Below, piece by piece: positions 59,321 through 64,000 of a stretch of 64,000 nucleotides of DNA. The translations under genes and the position numbers were made by a program. The DNA comes from Larix kaempferi (Eukaryota > Streptophyta > Pinopsida > Pinales > Pinaceae), in the NCBI GenBank assembly GCA_027924585.1, contig BSBM01000179.1:11508501-11572500 (forward strand), given 5' to 3'. Numbering within the stretch: the first letter of the stretch is position 1; each line of letters begins with the position of its first letter. The notes below the pieces were generated by a model. The model made no database searches. It was not told the origin of the DNA and saw nothing but the letters and a program-made list of their open reading frames with translations.

Positions 59321-60983
59321 TTGCAGTGGGTAGGCCAGTCAGAGATGAGATGAGATGATCAAGCTTCAAACCCTCAATAGTTTCAATGAAAACCCTCAAT
59401 GGCGTCGGTGACGCATCTTGAAAACCCTCAATTGGCTCTCTGACAGGGTCTCAAACATGACCATGACCGCTCTATCAACCAATGACATGAGAACAAAGTA
59501 GGGAAGGGAGCGACAACTAGGAAAACAAATTTTGGAGTGGCTTGGACACGGTCGATGGCTGAGGGAAGCAAAGCGACAAGTATGGAAAAAATAATAACCA
59601 TGTAATCATAATTACCAACTTAACACCATTTCACAGAGGATTTTTTTCATAGCAGAGAAGAGGTTTTCACCGATTTGGGGGCCATAGCGTCCTGGTGACC
59701 TTGCGAATCCGGGCGACCTAGGGCTCGGGTTCTTGAGCTGGTAACTAGCCACAGGGTGGAGCTCTCTTCCTCCTTCCCTTTGCGACCTCAGGCTTGACTC
59801 GTTGAGCTAGTAACTGGCCCCAAGACAGAAAATGGTAAGTGATCTACGGATGCAAGTGGTTGACGGATACAGGTAAGTGAACCAATATTTAGCTGGAATG
59901 TAATGTTTTTTTTTTTTTCGAAGTTGGAAAACTCACTCTTCTCCCCTTCCAAAGTCAGACCGATCTTGAGCTGAGCGTGGAAGGTTCATTGGTTGAACCA
60001 AACAAGCAACTGGTGTCCGCAGCCATCTTAACAGCTTCCAGTTGTTGTCCCTCACCTGGTCCTAGAGCTAGAAACCAAGCCGCCTGGAATAACCCGTTGG
60101 CAATCCGTAAGGGAGCAGGCTTTCACTCCTGCCATATGCCACCTGCCTGCTATAATATGTTATAATGAATTATATGTTTTATGTTTTGAAGTTTTGTTTT
60201 TATTTTTATTTTTTTTATTATTTATTATTTTCTATATATTTATTATGTTTATTTTTATTTTTATTTTTTTATTATTATATTTATTGTTTATTATATTATA
60301 GTTTAGACATAGAGGTAGATACATTAATTCTTTCATTAAATAACTTAGATTTGATCATGCCCATGACTACGAATTCAACGAATCATGGATTGGTAAAAAA
60401 CACAACAAATTCTATAGCCTCGAGCTCTTAATTACTCATGTATCTAGAATTTTCGCAAATCGAGCCATTAACGAATTTCTTTTGTTGTTATGGTTCAATT
60501 TAAAAGGTAGACTATCGAGACTCAAACATGCAATGAGTTGTAAGGCTCTAGTTGAATTAGGCCTATTTCCATTTCCCCTACATCCCATACATGTATGTTG
60601 TCACGAAAAGTGTTGAACAACAAAATTTGATGCCCAGCCCCCCAAGATGCTAGCATTGCTAATGTGCTTGGTATGGAGGATTTTTTTTTAATTTTTTTTT
60701 TAGCTATATATTCCATCGAGAGGCCAATGATATGGTCTATATGGTGCTTTGAGGCCTAATTCAAGGAATAGAGTCCTGTAAGCTTATTTTACTCCCCTAA
60801 TCATGGTAAAGGCCTCCAGACCCATGCCTAAATTGCATAAAAACTTCTAATGGCATCCCTATCCCACTTGTATGCAAAAGATCCCTTTTAGAGGGCATAT
60901 GTTGTAGTACTAGGCCTCGATCACGGCCCATTAGCCCAAGAGTCTTGGTTTAGGATCTAATTCCTTGTATTTTTCCTCAAACC
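59321..60983. other. CACTA interior, no gene recognised
   Basis: 59340-60160 is GC-richer than its neighbours and may be captured genic sequence (5' flank or exon), but no product is recognised. 60166-60320 is a T/A low-complexity run. The rest is featureless. Confidence 0.35.
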
Positions 60984-61925
60984 ATGGTTATAAAGGCATT
61001 AAGACTCATCATTGTCATAGATAACATCATCATTATCATCATCATCATCATCATCATTATCATCATAAATAACAACATCATAAATAACAACGTCATCATC
61101 ATCATAAGTAGCATCATCATCATCATAAGTAGCATCATCATCATCATCATCATCATCATCACCATCCCCATCATAATCATTATCCTCATCGTCATCATCA
61201 TCAACATCATCATTGTAAAAAACATCATCGTAAACATCATCATCATAAGTAGCATCATCATCATCATCGTCGCCATCCCCATCATAATCGTTGTCATCAT
61301 CATCAATGCCATTATCATCAACATCATCATTGTAAAAAACACCATCGTAATCATCATCATCACCATATTGATCATCAACATCATCGTCGTCATCATGATA
61401 ACCATCAACATCATCATCATCTATAACATCATTGTCATTGAAAGCATCATCATCATTGTCGTCATATTCATTGTCATCACTAATCATCATCATCATCATC
61501 ACCATCATCGCCATCGTCTTCATCATCATCATCATCGCCGCCGTCGTCGTCATCATCATCATCATCATAATCATCATCACCATCATCATCATCGTCATCG
61601 TCATCATGACGATCATCATTGCCATCATCATCGCCATCCTCTCCATCATACGTAGCATCATCATTATCATCATCATCACCATCCCCATCATAATCATTGT
61701 CATCATCTTCATCATCATCAATGTTATCATCATCAACATCATCATTGTAAAAAACATCATCATAAACATCATCATCATAAGTAGCATCATCATCACCATC
61801 CTTATCATAATCGTGGTCATCATCATCAATGTTATTATCATCAACATCATCATTGTAAAAAACATCATTGTAATCATCATCATCACCATATTGATCATCA
61901 ACATCATCGTCGTCATCATTGATAA
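60984..61925. repeat. ~0.94-kb imperfect ATC/GAT microsatellite with higher-order duplication
   Basis: Nearly all trinucleotides are ATC variants, so both strands stay open and encode runs of Ile/His/Ser or Met/Asp. Larger blocks repeat: the block at ~61203-61420 ('catcattgtaaaaaacatc' ... 'caccatattgatcatcaac') recurs at ~61736-61925, offset about 525-533 bp. Confidence 0.95.
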
Positions 61926-62889
61926 ATAATTGTCATTGAATTCCCCAAAACAAGGATGTTTTTTATTCCTCTATCTAGACTGCGCAATAAAACTTAGTAT
62001 GGAACAAGTACTTATGCTTCATTATCGTACTTAAATTCCTTTGGGATCATGTAAGATCCCCTCACACCTGCCATCTATTTTGAGAAAAACAATGTTATCA
62101 TGCCAAGTGGGGAAGATAATTGGGGTGGTGGCAATGACAGAGATATTTACATTTTAATTCAACATTTATGCTGTGTATGTGTCATTTTATTCTAGTTCTT
62201 CGTAATTGGCCAACAATGTTAACTTTCTAGTTATTTAATGACATTTATTTAGAGAAGCATTTGGACTAAATCATGGTAGAGAAAAAAGTATAGTTCAAGG
62301 TGATTTCACCAACATGTTTAACGAGTATATTTAGGTCTTATTAGTTATCACCAAGTTTCAATCATTCCTAAAAGTTAATACAGTACCAAAGACATGCTTT
62401 CTTCAATTTATGATGTTTGATATGAAAAATTAACATTTACAACCATCATCTTGAAACAAAAAAAGTTAGTTTGGAACTTCAAGCTCTTTAATGAATTGTG
62501 ATAATTTTTAATTGTAAGATCTACATGTTGTCTCCTTTTATAAGAATAATATTAATGACATTTATCATTATAACTTTAGTTAGAGATTTTTTATCTCTTT
62601 TTTTTTAAATTTGATATAAAAAAAAATTATTTTTATGATTTAATGAAACAATTTGTTTTGTTCAAAATAATCAAATTTGATGTAGAATTGTTTTCATGAT
62701 TTAAAATATAGTATGTTATCACTATTTGTTAGATTAATATTAACAACTATTATTATCTATGTCACTTTGCCTCGAGGTTTTTCAAACCTCTTTTTATATT
62801 TAATAAAAAATATATATAATTATTTTTATGATTTAATGAAACAAATTGAAATTGTTTAACTAGAACAGGGATATTTTTATATTAAATAG
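61926..62889. other. AT-rich CACTA interior
   Basis: No gene. 62510-62870 is extremely AT-rich, with two related 'ttatttttatgatttaatgaaac' phrases at 62628 and 62820. Confidence 0.5.
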
Positions 62890-63075
62890 AGATGCAATCC
62901 ATAGCGATGAAAGTTCGTGGCTATAGAGACGAAAAGTCCATCCGTGGCTATAATGACGATCGTCGGGGGAATTTTCATTTTTTTCCAAAAATTTAAACTG
63001 TTTTTCCACGAAAACATCAATTTTAACTATTTCGTGGCAAACTTTCGTGGGACTTTTGAGCCATATGTAGTAGTG
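62890..63075. repeat. Right subterminal region and terminus of the CACTA element
   Basis: 'tagcgatgaaagttcgtggc' and 'ccgtggctataatgacgat' match the left-end motif but occur only a few times. 'tttcgtggcaaactttcgtg' follows, and the end is '...catatgtagtag' plus TG, the inverse of CACTACTACATATG. Confidence 0.8.
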
Positions 63076-63262
63076 ACCAATATCCGACAATTTACCTGTA
63101 TGCAGAATGGTGAACACACGAAGGATTGAACAACCCTTCTTGCGGTCTAGAACTATTATGAAAATACTAGTGGGAAGAAGAAGGATCGTCCGACCCTTCA
63201 TTCATTTATCTCGAGCCTCATTCAAAATGGGGTATTGGTTAATGAAATTCAACTTGAAATGA
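63076..63262. repeat. Palindrome-cluster repeat, copy 6 (right half)
   Basis: Starts ACCAATATCC and continues with palindromes b and c near 63118 and 63178, then 'cctcattcaaaatggggt' and 'ggttaatgaaattcaac'. It matches 32796-32970 and completes the unit broken at 38943. Similarity to 32.9 kb ends near 63262. Confidence 0.9.
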
Positions 63263-63399
63263 ACATCATATTATACAGACACCAATTCATTTGATAATTT
63301 GTACATTTTTTACAACTTCAAATTGCTATCATAATTATCATATCGGAACACACCAAAATCCAATTTCAAAAGTGGCAATATCAAAAGAAAAAGTATGGT

Positions 63400-63780
63400 T
63401 TTGGAACTTGGCTTTGGCACTTTTGGAAATGGTTTTGGCTCTTTAGGAACCGATTTTTTCACTTTTGGAACCTTGATTTGGCACTTTCGGAATCGGTTTT
63501 GGCACTTTTGGAATCGGTTTTGGCACTTTCGGAACCGGTTTTGGCACTTTTGGAACCGGTTTTGGCACTTTTGGAACCTTGATTTGGCACTTTCAGAACC
63601 GGTTTTGGCACTTTTAGAACCAGTTTTGGCACTTTTGGAATTGGTTTTTGGCTCTTTTGGAACCTTGATTTGGCACTTTCGGAACCGGTTTTGGCACTTT
63701 CAGAACCGAATTTGGCACTTTTGGAACCGATTTTGGCACTTTTGGAACTCGGATTTGTCACTTTTGGAACCAAATTTTGC
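63400..63780. repeat. ~21-bp minisatellite, about 17 copies
   Basis: Unit close to 'ggttttggcacttttggaac' plus C, with variants (cttt/cggaa, 'cttgatttggc'). The period keeps frames open on both strands, explaining the repetitive ORFs here. It has a two-level structure, since 'aaccttgatttggc' variants recur at about 105-bp intervals. Confidence 0.92.
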
Positions 63781-64000
63781 TTGATTTTGGGGTTTAGAAA
63801 GGCTATTTTTGACCCGTGTTCAAAGTGACTTGGACTAGAATAAGTCCAAATTTAATGAAATTGGCGTTATAGCTTTGAATTAGGAATTGTGTTTTATAGG
63901 GATTAGGGGGTATAAACATTAAGTATTATATGGGTTAAGAGTTTTAATTGGTTGCAATTATAATTAATAATAGTTAGGGTTTAGGGTTATAAGGGTAAGA
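63781..64000. other. Nothing recognised
   Basis: AT-rich end of the window. Confidence 0.5.

Larger units (their letters stand above)
38944..63075. mobile_element. Giant (24.1 kb) CACTA-type DNA transposon, probably non-autonomous
   Basis: The left end is CACTAGTACATGTGG and the right end, read inward, is CACTACTACATATGG: 13 of 15 positions match. Both ends are followed by TCCCACG-like sequence. A 3-bp duplication (ACC) flanks the element, as is standard for the CACTA (EnSpm) superfamily. The two outer flanks join into one uninterrupted palindrome-cluster unit matching 32007-32960. Subterminal 'gctatagcNacgaa' motifs fill the left end and are fewer at the right. No TNP2-like transposase or TNPA is visible, so mobility would need a helper. 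Cargo: hAT relics, a nested LTR element (6.4 kb), a possible captured exon and an ATC microsatellite. Without the LTR element it would be about 17.7 kb. Alternatives such as two unrelated ends are unlikely given the matching duplication and rejoined flanks. Confidence 0.85.

Noticed and set aside
60984-61929. Long ORFs of Ile/His or Met/Asp on both strands
   Set aside because: They follow from the ATC microsatellite keeping every frame open; no start context or domain.
63395-63784. Repetitive ORFs 'FWHFWNR' and 'SAKTGSE'
   Set aside because: Produced by the ~21-bp minisatellite, not a gene.
63960-64000. Telomere-like 'gttagggtttagggtt'
   Set aside because: Only about two units; also 'agggtttgcatgc' at 9428 is not telomeric.

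Overview
This window reads as intergenic DNA from a land plant with a large, repeat-rich nuclear genome. The evidence is the plant-type Ty1-copia, hAT and CACTA elements, LTR elements primed by initiator-Met tRNA, AT-rich spacers and the absence of any intact host gene, rRNA or tRNA that I can see. I cannot name the species; a gymnosperm or other large-genome plant is a guess. Nothing suggests bacteria.

Layout. Positions 1-18.7 kb hold decayed genes and repeats: relic A of an unrecognised gene family (560-3278, minus), a palindrome cluster (4.2-5.0 kb), a decayed protein resembling a plant transposon-associated domain (6.6-8.1 kb, minus), a second palindrome cluster (8.1-9.2 kb), relic E (12.3-12.8 kb, minus), copia LTR/RT scraps (12.8-14.6 kb) and relic B (17.1-18.3 kb, plus). 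Positions 18.7-30.2 kb hold relic D (minus), split by a very young Ty1-copia element (19477-26283). D is flanked on both sides by palindrome clusters in the same orientation. Positions 31.3-33.4 kb are a palindrome cluster and 34.2-37.5 kb are relic C (minus). From 38.1 kb another palindrome repeat begins; it is cut at 38943 and resumes at 63076.

The 24.1 kb between those two points (38944-63075) has CACTA-type terminal inverted repeats, a 3-bp target duplication (ACC) and flanks that rejoin into one repeat unit. I read it as a giant CACTA transposon with no visible transposase. Inside it are subterminal 'gctatagc' repeats, a long hairpin, hAT transposase relics, a 6.4 kb non-autonomous LTR element with an intact 698-codon ORF of unknown function inserted near the hAT C-terminus, a possible captured host exon and a 0.9 kb ATC microsatellite. 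A ~21-bp minisatellite follows at 63.4-63.8 kb.

Two items look least described. One is the multi-copy protein family A-E, with an N-terminal 'FPEFVxWC' block, a middle 'IRLYG...FPLKIGP' block, a nuclear-signal-like linker, a coiled coil and a C-terminal 'LRPYLDL' block. The other is a dispersed repeat built from three ordered kinds of ~20-bp palindrome. Copies of the two lie next to each other repeatedly, so they may have moved together; this is inference.
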